A stretch of DNA of 64,000 bases from Lichenostomus cassidix. Its lineage: Eukaryota > Chordata > Aves > Passeriformes > Meliphagidae. Shown one piece after another: positions 37,119 to 49,447 of the stretch. Both the position numbers and the translations under genes were made by a program. The stretch lies in contig CM039182.1 in the NCBI GenBank assembly GCA_008360975.2, forward strand, positions 145,952,656-146,016,655. Direction: 5' to 3'. The number at the start of each line of letters is the position of its first letter. The first letter of the stretch is position 1. Under the pieces are notes generated by a model. The model saw nothing but the letters and a program-made list of their open reading frames with translations. It was not told the DNA's origin and did no database searches.

Positions 37119-37164
37119 TCTCATCTGATGAGAGAGATGACTCTCATCTGATGAAAGACATGAC
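37119..37164. repeat. 23-bp tandem duplication
   Basis: Two adjacent copies of TCTCATCTGATGARAGASATGAC, at 37,119-37,141 and 37,142-37,164, differ at two positions. Confidence 0.9.
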
Positions 37165-39529
37165 ACTGTCTCAGAATAAATTGCTTTACATATTCATATG
37201 CTGAACCTGGGAATCTATTTTCTTTCAAACAAGGGATTATTTAGTCTCCAAATAACTCTCTGGTCTTGGATACTACACATGAATCAAAGGTCAGTTGTAA
37301 TTTATGATTAATTTTGTGTTCTTGACTTGAGTTCAATTTTAACAATGAAATTAGTGCTTTAGTAATTAAACTTATACCTTCACTGAAACAAGAAGAGAGT
37401 GTTAAAATCATGATACAACACTGCACATCCATGAAAACAGTGCTGGTAGCCTGGAATCTATTTTACAATCATTGTAGATTACATTTGTATCCAGGTAATG
37501 TCCCATCACTCTGACAGCAAATTGCACAGAGACCTTATACAAGTGAAATGCACATCTCTCTTAATTACTTGCATGTAAGTAGAAAAACATTCCCTAATTT
37601 TTAAAAGTGAAGTGTCAATTAGGAAAACAAGATCAGAAACACCTTTTTTTTTCCCAATAGTGACTTGTTTTAAATACTTCAGCTGTTTACTTTGACAAGT
37701 TGTATCTCCCAGTACAGGCTTTTTTCCTCTGCTATTTACTGTTTTACACGTTTTTGTCTCTTCTGCCTGTTAGTCTTTTACAATTCTTTCCACAGCTGTT
37801 GTGATATGCAAAATTTGTACAATTTTATTAAGGGCCCTGTTAGAGTCTTTGGCATGTTTTTAGCCTAATTTTAAGATGTGATATTCAGGCCTATTTTGGT
37901 GTCTGTTTCCTCCATATCATCACCAGGATATGTGTTTGTCTTCTGTACTTCCTTTTTCATGAATGGCACACAGATGCCAGTAGAGATGGTTTGCATGTCT
38001 GGTACTCTGCTATTTCTGCTCGTCTGCTTCCGAGATCAGCAGATGGAGATTGGGTAATTCTGTAGTGTTCTAAGTCATAAACAAGTTGGTATAAATATCC
38101 CTGTCTCAAATATTATGCTGAGGCTGCTCCATTTGAACTTCTGCCTCACTGGAGCTTTGCTTAGGGTTGGTAGCATATGCTGCATACATTTGGTTGGTTA
38201 TTGTCTCCATCCTAATCAATATACAAATGCACATCTGGTGAATTGGTCTTCTAAATTTTATTCATTTTAGACTAGAACTGACTTCCATCTTGGGAAGTGC
38301 ACTCCACGATTCAGTGTAAACTCAACCTTTATCCTTCCTTCTGTACTCTGATGAGCAAACTAATGGGAAATAGCATTATCCCTAACACCTGGTTATTGCC
38401 CATGAAAACTACTAGGATAGTTCTCATTTCCAAATTGTGGATTCTGACTCTTTGCAGCATTAGGAAAAACTTTTGCATCATTTGCATGCAGGACATACTC
38501 TGCTTTTGGCTACAAGAGGTGTACATATAAATCCAGATTTTTAGGGACAGCCACACAAACCACCACAGCAAAAAGAAAAAAGAAACCAGGCAAATACTTG
38601 GATATACTTTTTCAAAACTTGTGAAATAATCTCAGAACCTATCTCAGTGTGTCAGTTAGAGGCTGCTCAACCTTTAACAAAAATGACAGCTCAGGCCCTG
38701 GAGAACTCATCCTCTCTCATTGAAAAATAGGAACATTTTGAAAAACCTGCAGTAACATCTAGCACCTCCTTGTCAAGACCAATGCCCACTGTAGCCTGGA
38801 GAGCACAGTCAGTGCACCAGTTTTCAATAGTTTTTAGAAGGTTCCTGTCCTCTCTCCACCAAATGTCCCAGGCTGTGTTCATTTCCACTAGGTCCTCTCA
38901 TTCCTTCTGTCCAACTATTGCCTGTGGGGCTGTTTTTATCTATATTATTGACTCTCCTTTTACCCCATAACACACGTGGTAAGCCCAGGTTAGCTCTCAG
39001 GTACCTTTCTCATGGCAGCCCAGGAACTGCAGTAGCAGAACTGGGGGGACACCAAGTAGAGAAATAGAAGAAAGGTAGCAAAGCGGAAAATTCATAATCC
39101 ACTTTTTTTTTCCTGAAATCACTTCATGAAAAAACCAAAAACCTCAGTTTCAGTTTGAATAAATTCTTTCAGTTCTAATAAAAATCATAGTAGAGTCCAA
39201 AAAGATCGCATCATATCTACACTTCAAACAGAATTTAGACAAAACCAAGGTGTCAATGCACCCTGCAAACAGAATTACATTCTATCTGATCATGGCTGTA
39301 CAGGGTGGCATGTTTGGTCTTATTCAAGTTTCGTTTTTTTTAAGCTAAGTAGAACTGAGAACAGAACCTGTCCACTTCAAAACACTGTAAAATAATTAAT
39401 TTTATTTTAAATAATCACAACTGGCAGACTCAGAGAGTGTGAAGGAAGCAGGCTGAGAATATGCATCATTTGGATTGGAAAGGAAATTGAGTGTAAGAGG
39501 GTGTCAACAGAAAATAAAGAAACAAACGT
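37165..39529. other. Unique DNA, possibly regulatory in part
   Basis: No repeat recognised. The block at about 37,490-37,660 has homeodomain-type cores (CTTAATTACTTG, GTCAATTAGG) and may be a conserved non-coding element. Confidence 0.3.
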
Positions 39530-39580
39530 TATACTTACCTGATCTGAGGAATGGAGGAAAACAACAATTTGCAATAACAG
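39530..39580 (-). promoter_or_regulatory. Recursive-splice-site-like motif, minus strand
   Basis: The minus strand reads TTGTTTTCCTCCATTCCTCA, GATCAG, then GTAAGTATAA. A pyrimidine tract and acceptor AG abut a near-perfect donor (CAG|GTAAGTAT) at 39,538/39,539. Known recursive splice sites in long vertebrate introns have this (Y)nNCAG|GTRAGT form. An extra AG five bases upstream could make a 5-base micro-exon or compete with the site. The 9-base CAGGTAAGT alone is expected about once per two windows of this size by chance, so the added pyrimidine tract is what makes it notable. Confidence 0.3.
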
Positions 39581-40597
39581 AAATAAAACCTTCTAGTCAC
39601 AGATTGAGATAAGATAAGGATGTGTTTATATAGACCAGACTGCAATAATGTAAGCTGTTATATTAAAAAATTCAACATGAGAAAACTGTTATGACAATAA
39701 ATATTTGATTACTTAATTAACAGGAAACCTGATAGCGTAATTATTTTTGTTTTCCTTTAGGACAGCATTGCAAAAATTAAAATAATCTACTAAACCTTGC
39801 TAAATGAAAAAAAAAAAAAAATCATTTCAGTGCAGTGGCAATATCTTCTTCTAAAGCAAAATTATACTTAGATAACTGTTATCTTTTTTTCTGTTATGCT
39901 TAATGCAATTTATCATTTATAATACATGAAGTGAGCAATAAATAACTACACCACAGTAGATGAAAAAACAGACATCAATTTTCATGCAAGACAAATTTGG
40001 TTAGAAAAGAAGATATTTTTCAAAAATTGAGAATATTTTATGAATAATAATAACAGTGATTTTCCCTTTTTCATCACATTTCCTGGCACAGTTTTAATGA
40101 GGTTTTAACAATTACATAATTAGATGAAAAATGAAAGCTTTATGAAGTATTTTGTGTTTTCAAAAATATTGATAGATTTATTTGAATAACACAGTATTTG
40201 GAAAGGTCTATATTAACCAAAAGCAAGCAGAGAAACTAAACCCCCACTCCACAAAAAAACCGACCAAACAAAAAAAATACTCCAAACCCCAACAACTATG
40301 AAGTAATCAGCTTGGATACAGCAGGAAATGTGATGAACTATGGAAAACAGACCCATTTAAAGCTAGGCGAAGCAGAACATATTTTCAGAATATTCCCATT
40401 ATTAATATAATTGGTTTCTCTTGGCTCAGTCAACTGCAGCAATTTTTCTCATGGTCTGAGTACTGAATTGCACTGAAGGGCATCAGTAAGCAGCAGCAGC
40501 AAACTGCATGGAGGACTTCTGAGCTGAGTGTCACCCACACTGTGAGTGGGAAGAACTCTCCCATAGCCTCCACAACCTCTCAGCCTTCATCTATCGC
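39581..40597. other. Unique AT-rich DNA
   Basis: Contains a 15-base A run at about 39,807-39,821. The part near 40,060-40,150 has homeodomain-like cores (CAATTACATAATTAGATG). No gene or repeat family recognised. Confidence 0.4.
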
Positions 40598-40710
40598 AGA
40601 GTCACAGAATGGTTTGGGTTGGAAGGACCTTAAAGTTCCTCCAGTTCCAACCCCCCTGACATGGGCAGGGATGCCACCCACTAGATCAGGTTGTTCAGAG
40701 CCCCATATGG
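40598..40710 (-). mobile_element. CR1 LINE 3' end, inverted
   Basis: On the plus strand: AGAGTCACAGAATGGTTTGG, GTTGGAAGGACCTTAAAGTT, CCAGTTCCAACCCCCCTGAC, ATGGGCAGGGATGCCACCCA, CTAGATCAGGTTGTTCAGAG and CCCCATATGG. This is a well-kept reverse complement of the last 110 bases of CR1, among the least diverged copies here. It breaks off at an A9-G-A-T8 tract. Confidence 0.95.
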
Positions 40711-42235
40711 AAAAAAAAAGATTTTTTTTCCATCCTCCGAGCAACCTTTCCTGCCGTGTGTTGACCCTGCGTGAGGAATTATACGCAGTTGTCAGTAGAG
40801 CTGAGCTGTGCTGAGGCACTGTTACTTGAGGGATGTCAGTGTTTGCTCACTGCTTACTCACTTTTTCACCTGAATGCTCATTCCCACAAATAGATATAAA
40901 AGAACAAAATGTTAAGGTTACTACTGGGAACTCTGACACATGCAGGTGAAATCCATGATGATGACAAACTTCCTCTCCTAACTTTTATGTTTCTTTGTGT
41001 CTACAGTCTGCTCTGCATCAGCATAGGACAGTGGAATAAATCTGTTTATCAGCCAAATAATTATTGTAACATGTTGTTACCAATAAAATGGTGTCATAAA
41101 ATCATTTTAAAAGCATGACCTCACTTTGGTAGATGACATAAAATTGAATAGAAGGATGCAGCTAACTTTTGTTTATTTTCCTTCTTTTTTAAAGAGAAAT
41201 TAATAATCACAGTTTACCACTGCAAGGGAATGGGTCCAATCTGACCAGGATCAGCAATGGTACTGTGAAATCTGGAATTACTCCAAGTCATACATAGAAC
41301 AAAGTTAATTCTTATCCCTGTATTTTTTACTGAGGCTTTACTCTGAAATACCTGTGCCTTTAGTGCTGGTGAAAAAGTAAGGGGAACATGAACTTTCTTT
41401 TCATCCATTCTATAAATTTCCCAGATCATAATTTCCTGCTTAAGCTCAAATTTTCATGTGTTTTTTATTATCATTTTTATGATATCTCTCTGCAAGGATT
41501 AAATAGCCTCTCAGCTACATTTAACTGTACTATAATATTCAGAGCAAGACCCTGCGACCCTGAATGAGATCTAGATTAGCAGAAGTTTGTAGTGCTTTTA
41601 ATTGCTCACAGTTTAAGAATCAATGTTTCTCAAGCTCTTGCATTACTCTTTTAGTTCTATGTGCTTTAACCCTCTGTGTGAAATGAGGTGAAATATTATT
41701 TAATTATTTCATTTTTTTGTCTAATAAACCACTCACTCCATAAGCTGTTCCTTCAGTATAAATAAAAGGCATTTAGGAAATATTCACTGACTTGGAGGGG
41801 GGACTTTTGGATAGCTGCAAGATATTCTTTTATATTGTAATTATCCTTGTTCCATCAATGTGATAGAAAATATAAAAAGCAATCTGCAGGTCAGACCACT
41901 TGGACTGCTGTAGCACTGAATTCTGGGAGAACAAGGAAATTATTCAGAAGTGAAGAGAAAAGGTAGCAGGAAAACCTAAGAATAGTGGGAAAAAACCCTC
42001 TGCAATATTAAATGTAGGAGTTAGTTTTATTGAGAAATAGGAAGTCAGCATTCCAAAAATATTTATTACTAGGAGAGGGCTTTTACAGGGACTGATGCTG
42101 CTAAACATTTCAGTCAGAAATCAAGAAGAAATTGCAAAACTGCCTTTGATTTTAAATGTTTAGACATGTTTGTGTGCTGTCATTAAAGATCATGGCAAAT
42201 TCCCACTCACTGTTAAGCAGGGGCTCATCAGAGGT
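40711..42235. other. Unique non-coding DNA
   Basis: No feature recognised. Confidence 0.4.
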
Positions 42236-42830
42236 GTGAAGAGCAAAAGCACCCCTGGCTGTAGTGACCACGAGATGGTGGAGTTCAGCATCCTGAGGAC
42301 GAGGAGAGAGATCTCCTTAGAAGTGTCCCATGGGATGAAGCCCTGTACAAAAGGGAGGCCCAGAAAAGATGGTTAATGTTGAAGTATCGCATCCTCCAAG
42401 ATCAAAAGACCTCCATCCCAGTGACTAAGAGGTCAGGAGATCCCAGTGCAAGAAAGACATGGACATTGTGCAAACTGTTCCAGAGGAGCACCATGACAAT
42501 GGCCAAGGGACAGGAACACCTCTCCTGTGAAGAAAGGCCAAGAAATCTGGAATTCTTGAGCCAGGAGAAATCTTGGGAAGACCTTATCATGGCTTTTCAA
42601 CATATAAAATAAACTTGAACGAAAGACAGAGAAACACCAAGGAATTCAGGGACAGGCAAGGGGCAATGGATTTAAACTGAAAGATGGTAGGTTTAAATTA
42701 AACATAAAGAAGAAATATTTTTGTGAGGGGAGTGATAAGATACTGGAACAGTTTGACCAGAAAAGCTGTGGATGCCCCACTACTATGTCTTGGAGAAAGA
42801 GAGAATCTATTAAAAAGGCTGGACTGATTT
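42236..42830 (+). mobile_element. CR1 LINE, internally deleted
   Basis: The left 200 bases match the interior of CR1 ORF2 between the endonuclease and reverse transcriptase parts: GCACCCCTGGCTGTAGTGAC, CACGAGATGGTGGAGTTCAG, CATCCTGAGGACGAGGAGAG, TCCCATGGGATGAAGCCCTG, CATCCTCCAAGATCAAAAGA. Near 42,440-42,460 the match jumps to the CR1 3' region (AAGAAAGACATGGACATTGT, CCAGAGGAGCACCATGACAA, GGAACACCTCTCCTGTGAAG, GAAGACCTTATCATGGC, GATACTGGAACAGTTTGACC, AGCTGTGGATGCCCCAC). The reverse transcriptase coding part, normally more than a kilobase, is absent. The final tail is also worn away. Open frames at 42,170-42,612 are remnants and not functional. Confidence 0.88.
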
Positions 42831-44238
42831 AGGGGTTTTGTCTGCAAAACAGTGAAAGAGAACTCAGGCAGCTCAAACATCTGATAAGTGTATTGGATTC
42901 AGATTCAAATATTAATTCTTGGAATTCAAGAGCATTCTAATGTAAAGTATTAATTTTGCTCCTTTTTGGTGGCCCTTGTCTTGAACAACCATTCCCACTG
43001 AGTGTTTTAGTTTGAGGTCTTACACTTATCTGTTCCTATTGCTTTAACTACACCTTAACTCCATTAAAATAAATGGTAATTAATTACAGCTAACAGCTCC
43101 TGACAGTGTTATGACACCAAGTTATGTTATGATTTTACATTTATAGCATAGTTCTGGACTTAGGAATACAGTGTTTATGCCCTAGCAGAGGATGTACAAT
43201 GGACAGCCTGAACCCACCATTAATCATTGGTCTAGGAAATCTCAGCTGCACTACTGAATACATCCATAGATCACTGTTCACATACCCAGAGCCATTGTAA
43301 GACTGTCTGTGATAAGGTCATGAAAAATCAGATTATGTGATTCAAGTAACAATAAATCTCTTTTTGAATACATATATGACATCTTTTAGAAACAGAAGGA
43401 AATGATTAATGAAAGATTTGAAGACAAATGGGAGTTACATTCCCATGTTCTTATTTCCTTGTTTTTTCTTCTATTAGTTTTGTTGCTCAATGGGGTGAAA
43501 AGAAATTAAATATTAGTATATTACCTAAAAATATGATGATTGGAAATAGTAAAGAGATGGAGTTAGAGACAGAAACAAAGGACTTAGATATACATTTACG
43601 TGCATTAAAAACCTTTTTCCAGTATTCCTAAGACAGAATGAAATTTCTATCTCCTCCTGGGTTATCTGCAAGATTTATCTTTGCTCTGAACAGGTAGGAT
43701 GTAAACCAGGATGTGAACAGATCACAAGACTTAACCTCAGGGTACTGAATGGCCATGTTGGTTAATATCACACTGAAATAGACCTATTCTTATAAAATTG
43801 GAGACAACTTCATTGTATCATCCTTTAATATACATGGAGTTCAATCATATTAAAAGTTTTGCCCTAGAAAGTCACACTTTCACTTATTCGGAAAATGATG
43901 CTAAACCTTCAACCTCTATAATGACTTTAGCAAGTAATCCACCATATTGAGCACTGCTGACATCCTCATAGCCTTAATTCACCAGAACCTAACTTGATAG
44001 CCAATCTTACACCTGGATTAATTTCAACCAATATTAGCATTTTAAGGGGCTGTCTTTGTTGGTTATCTCAGACCTTGCTTCCAGTAAAGAGAAGTAAACT
44101 TTGAAAATGGTTTGGGTCTTAGATCAGTCAATCTGGATCAAGATTTCTCTTTCTGTGAGACAATTTGAAACAGTCATACTCATAATTTTAACGTCAGTTA
44201 TTGTCTAAATGTAGAATGAGTTGGAGTCTTAATTTTCA
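42831..44238. other. Unique non-coding DNA
   Basis: No feature recognised. Confidence 0.4.
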
Positions 44239-44505
44239 CTAAATCATATTTACAAGGCTGCCTAGATCTTCACAGTACTCCATTGCTAATGAAATGCTCA
44301 AAAATCCTCTTAAGGTAAATCCCTCAAAGTTTTTTAACTCCTTTTTCCAAGCTGGGCAAAGAACATCTTCCACACTGGGCTGTTTCAGCCCTCTCTCTGC
44401 CAACCATTCCCTGGTACTTACATAGGGATCACGAGGGAAAGTAAAGGTGATGCCAGTGGAAAAAGTCTGAAATGCTCCTTTCAATGCCTCGTGGGTGATT
44501 AAAAA
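44239..44505 (-). pseudogene. Unassigned minus-strand coding-like frame
   Basis: An 81-codon frame (88 codons stop to stop) with protein-like composition: a balanced mix of charged, aromatic and aliphatic residues, including STREWLAERGLKQPSVEDVL and PAWKKELKNFEGFTLRGFL. It has no ATG at its left-hand start; the frame is entered through TTG. An in-frame GTAAGT (44,412-44,417 on the minus strand) could be a donor after the DPY codons. It could be an exon, a fragment of a decayed gene or an unknown element. I do not recognise the family. Confidence 0.2.
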
Positions 44506-44844
44506 ACATTAGGCATTAGTACCTCAGATATTAGGCAATGTTGATGGGGATGCTACAGCTGGTTGGCAGCACCCAGAATCTTACACTGGGATTAATATGA
44601 TATTAATGGCTTCTCCACGATCCATCTAGGGTAATTTTTAATGTTTTGTAACATGCTTTTATACATTTGTTCCTCCCTTGATCCTCAGCTCCATCCATGT
44701 CTCCACTTTTCAAGGTCTCCCCTGTTTTACAAGACCTGCATTTCTCTATCTATCATCATGGTGTTAATCATAACTAATGCATTCTGCATAGAACAACTGC
44801 TTGTTATTGTCACCTGTATAAAACTCTGACTCATGATAAACAAA
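44506..44844. other. Unique non-coding DNA
   Basis: No feature recognised. Confidence 0.4.
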
Positions 44845-45240
44845 AGTAAATCAAATTAATTACAGACACCTGGTTAATTAGAGAAATTGCTGTCACAGAC
44901 AAATCAAGTTCAACAAAGCTGCAACCAGGTCAGGAAAAGTTCAGACAGAGCAAAGATGATGAGTCTCAGTCCCGAGGCTTTGCAAACTTACTGCAAAGTT
45001 TACTTATGACCTAATTACTTCTGACCTGCTCCTGCCAGGAGCTGTTCTGAATGGCAGGATTACACAGTTAAAGTTTAGCCAATAGAGATTCATCTGGGAA
45101 TGTTTCTTAGGAAGATATAATTTGGGCATTGTTTATTGCCCTCCAGAGAAGCCTGTTATTTCCACAGAGCAATATAAATCTGTAATGTTTATCCCAAGAA
45201 ATTTAGTTGCTTAAACAAGGCAAATTTCCCTGGAGATTTA
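44845..45240. promoter_or_regulatory. Candidate conserved non-coding element
   Basis: A repeat-free block dense in factor-like cores: two homeodomain sites flanking an E-box (AAATTAATTACAGACACCTG and GTTAATTAGAG), TGTCACAGAC (TALE-type), CCTAATTACTTCTGACC, and a GCAAACTTACTGCAAAGTTT inverted-repeat-like stretch. This resembles developmental enhancers. Conservation cannot be assessed here. Confidence 0.28.
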
Positions 45241-46288
45241 AATGAAGCTTGAAACCAAGTTTAGGCAGCAGCTTGTGTCCAAGCCCTCTGTTGTTATTAC
45301 AGCTTTCTCTGATGGTTTTTATCTTTCATGTGATTCCTGTGTTGTCACTTTATCTGTAGCATACTGGACTGTTGGTGCTTTGACAATGCCCTTAATTCTC
45401 TTAACACAATTTCTCAGTTTTCTCTGCTTTTAGACATTACCAAATGCTTCATTATTTCTGTTTACAGTGCCTTCCTGCCAGCAAGTTTCAGAATTGCAAC
45501 AACACCTCCCCTGCAACCATCCAGCATCCTTCACCTTCAATGATTAGCATTAGACCATCCATATGGGCTTTGCTTTGGAGCCATCTTGTAGCTGTGGCCA
45601 CCAGTCAAGGGGGCGTGGTCCATATGTTGGATACATTCCACATTTCCTTCCATTAACATTCAGTCCCTGAATAAACAGAATTGTGAAGGCAATTTTATTA
45701 AGTTCTTTGTCTCAGCGGTGGAACATTTTTGAAGCTGTCTCAAGACCAAGGCTTGAAATTAAGGTATACAAAATTTGCATATTTATTTTCTGAAAAATAA
45801 TAATTCCCAAGCATGAACATTCTGTCTTAGCCTGTGTATTATTCTCACCTTTTTTTTTTAAGTTCACTTAAAAAGTTACTCAAGTAAACTCAGAAATGTA
45901 ACAATTTATGACTGTTTTAAAATTTACTTAATAGCAGGTGAGCATTGTAACTGCTTAAGTAAAACTCTTAGCCTTAGACAGAGGTTAGCAATTAAAGATT
46001 TTTTTTGCTATGCTATTTCCATTCCTTCCTTTGATCTCTCCTTTCCCTTGACCCTAATGGCCTGCAAATGGGGAGTTTTCAACACATAACTGTTGTGACA
46101 CAATTGTTATTAGCAAGGTAACTTGATGCGCTGGTGTGAATTCTATGAATTTTTGGTTCAGACAGCCTCACCATTTCCCAGATCTGGAAGCCAAGTAGAA
46201 CATCAGCCTTTAGCAAAATATGTTAGACATCTAGACATAGGCAACAAAAACTGAGGGCTCAGTCTAAACCACAGTCTCTGTAAACCTT
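45241..46288. other. Unique non-coding DNA
   Basis: No feature recognised. Confidence 0.4.
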
Positions 46289-46332
46289 AAGATAAACCAA
46301 AATGTTTTATAAGATAAACCAAAATGTTTTAT
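46289..46332. repeat. 22-bp perfect tandem duplication
   Basis: The unit AAGATAAACCAAAATGTTTT+AT is present twice with no mismatch, at 46,289-46,310 and 46,311-46,332. Confidence 0.95.
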
Positions 46333-47630
46333 AGGATGTTGTCTAAAATCCACCGACCAAGTTGTTTAGAGTTCTGCTGAGTACAATTAAGGTTTAAGCA
46401 GTCAGCAGATACATTAGATGTTAGAAAATATCCATAATGCCTACAGACACAAGCATGTAGATATCTAATTTTATGTGGCATCATCTCAAACAAATCCATT
46501 CTTACTGCCTTAAGTCACACAGATTTGATTAAAGAGTATTTTGTGGTTTTGTATATTTATATTGAAAGGTAAAACTTCCCCTCCCCCGAAAAAAAACCCA
46601 ACTATACTAACAACCACTATCACTGGATTATAAATTTATTAAAGAAACTGGATGGTTGCTAGAAAATTAACTGCTTTTTGCTTTCTCTTCTGTTGCTGAG
46701 GGTGCAACCATAGAAAAAGAGACCAAACTATCATTATAATTTGGTTATTTCTATTGGTTGAAGCAGACCCTGACAGGTTCTGATGAAATTCAAAGCTGAA
46801 TGTAAGATTAATATTTCTTAAGAAAAATATTCAGCATTGTTGCTTTGATTTTAAGCCCTACACACCAAGCTAAAGTGACAAAAGTGTTACACTTAAATGA
46901 GAATTCAAACTTTTTCAATTATGATTGCAGCTTCCAAATACCAGTCTTGCACAAAGCCAGCATAGGTCCTACTCAATTTCCATCTCAGTCCTAACCAACT
47001 ACAGCATAACCACTCTGTCTCCATTAAGAATGGAAAAAGAAAACTACTTCTTATCCATGCTCAGTTTAGTAAGGGATTCAAAGGAATTGCATCAGAAGGC
47101 AGGAGAAAAAAATATTTTCTGTTTGTGTCCTGAAGCTTTTAAAATATCTACAAAATTCTGCTACCTATGGAAAAAAAAAAACCTTAACACACTTATAGCC
47201 TTACTTTATAGTTGACATTTCAAAAACCTTCAGCTTACTGATAATGGCACAGAGAATTTTCTGACTGGTACATCACAGCCATCAGAAAAAGAGAGATTTC
47301 TTCAGAAATCACAGAAGAAAAGGACAATTACCTATCTGGCTTTCAAGCGGGAATCATTTTACATCTATTTGCTTTAGCACTTGAGACATTTCAAGTCATC
47401 GTCATAAATCTTTTTCCAGCATCACAGTGGTCAATAAACCTAAGTGTGACCTTGTGCAAAATATGCTAGATTTTAATTATAATGGTATTATGTGTTAGAT
47501 TAGGGCTAAATGTATTGTGCTGTCACCCAATATGTCAAAGTTGGCAAACATAGCAATGCTTGGCCTGCAGCTCATTTTTTTTCTTGTAATCTGTATCATT
47601 GGCCTGGAGCCTGATGCCTGAAGTTTTAAC
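46333..47630. other. Unique non-coding DNA
   Basis: No feature recognised. Confidence 0.4.
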
Positions 47631-47651
47631 TTTTTTTTTTTTTTTTTTTTT
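47631..47651. repeat. Poly-T run of 21
   Basis: An uninterrupted T run. No retroposed sequence is recognisable next to it, so it may simply be a mononucleotide microsatellite. Confidence 0.9.
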
Positions 47652-49447
47652 CTGCAATGCACTTGTTTTGTCTTCTTGGATGTGAATGAGCCAAGCACCA
47701 AAATATTACATTATTTGTCAGAAAGTGTTTGTGTCTATGTATGTGCTGTTACTGGCTAATACCTATACCATAATCTATGCTTTTTTTGGTTTGGGTTTTT
47801 TTTTTTCTGTTTAAAGCTAAAAAAATCACAGATTAGTTTATATTTTCAAACTTTCCACGTGTCTATGTACATAACCATATTGTATATCTTTCTAGATATA
47901 GATGGACATTTGCATACACTGATGAAGACTGAAAATGTTTGTATGCTGCACAACATTACAGCTAATTGTTTCATTTTATAAAATGAATTACTACTGCTGG
48001 TTTTTGCTTTATGAAAGATAAAATATTCCATTGTTTTATGAAGTTTGGAGAATTTTTTGCTTGGGAACTTTAGCTAGTGGAGAGAACAGGAGGAGGGAAG
48101 AATTGTCCAATGAAAGCACACTTCAAACTTCCATGGAAATCTTAGGAGTAACTGGTGTGAAGCAAAGTAACCTAGAAAGAAAATCCTTGCTCTGAAACAG
48201 ACTGGGTGTGATTTCCTATGAAAATTCAAACATAATGATATGGCTGATATTGGGTAACTCAGACTCATATTTAATATTTGGAAAAAAAGAGGAAAACAAA
48301 AAAAGGCATATATGAGACCCTGCTCTGGAAAAGAACTCTGAATTCAGAATATACTTCTGCTGCTGGCTGATAACTTTTGATGTTGCAGTGAAGAAATTTC
48401 TCAATCTGTTTGTTGTTCTTGTTACTCATGAATGAAATAAGATCAACAGCAACAGAGGACTTCTTATTTATAATAAAATAGAACTACAAAGAGTATGAGT
48501 CTGTTGGGGGCTGACAGGAAGGACTGGTCTACTATATCTGAAAGGAACTTACTTTTTGACAGGCAATAAATTAATTGATCTTCAATCACCTCTTCAGGCC
48601 AAACAGGGATGCATATAATGCAACTTTCCCTCCCCCCTTGTCTGTTTGGATTATCACTCTGCATGTAATACCAAGCAAGAGACACCCTTGATTTTGGAGT
48701 GAAACTGTAACTTTATAAATAATTTACAACAGCTCATTCTTCTGCCTTCACCTGGTTTCCTCCCACAGTCAAAAATAATTAGAAAGTAATTAAGCCATCA
48801 AAAGCAAGGCAGGACTAAATTACAGTAAATTAAGCTACTAGATAGCTGGTGAGAGTCTCAGCTGCTGTAGGAGTTAAAGATAGAAAAGATGGGAGCAAAA
48901 ATTATTGTTTTGGTAAAATCTCCCCACTGTGTTTCATGTAAAGCAATGATATGTCTTTTGAGAACTATCTAAAAGAATTTTAAAATATGCCTAGAATAAG
49001 GAAACTAAATACCACTTAACTTATCACCTCTTCAGGCATTAAGAGTGAAAGTTTCCCTGAGAGGCTCATTTGCCCTGTAATTTTCCACTCACCATTTTTC
49101 ATCTCCTTTACTAATTTATTTATTTGTAGCTCCCTGCTCCTGATGTCTCCAAAACTATGTTTTCTGAGACAAGGAATAAAGAAGTAGGAAAGGTGGGAAG
49201 GATTTAGGGAGAGTCATGGAGCAGTGCTGGGAGGATAAACCCAGGCAGGCTGGAAACAGGGGAGTAGACAGCTGCTGAGATCAGGATGGAGAAAATCCTG
49301 TCAGAACTGTATAAGCTTTTTATCAAAATCCCAAAGTCTTTTCCCAAAGCAAGATCCCAAATCTTTGCTTTATCTACTTTTTTTCCCCATTTCCAAGAGA
49401 CTCTGCCTGGCTCTTCTCCAGAGTTTTGTTCCAAACTCGTATAATAT
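47652..49447. other. Unique non-coding DNA
   Basis: No repeat family recognised. The block near 48,770-48,850 has several AATTA/TAATT cores and may be regulatory. Confidence 0.35.
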
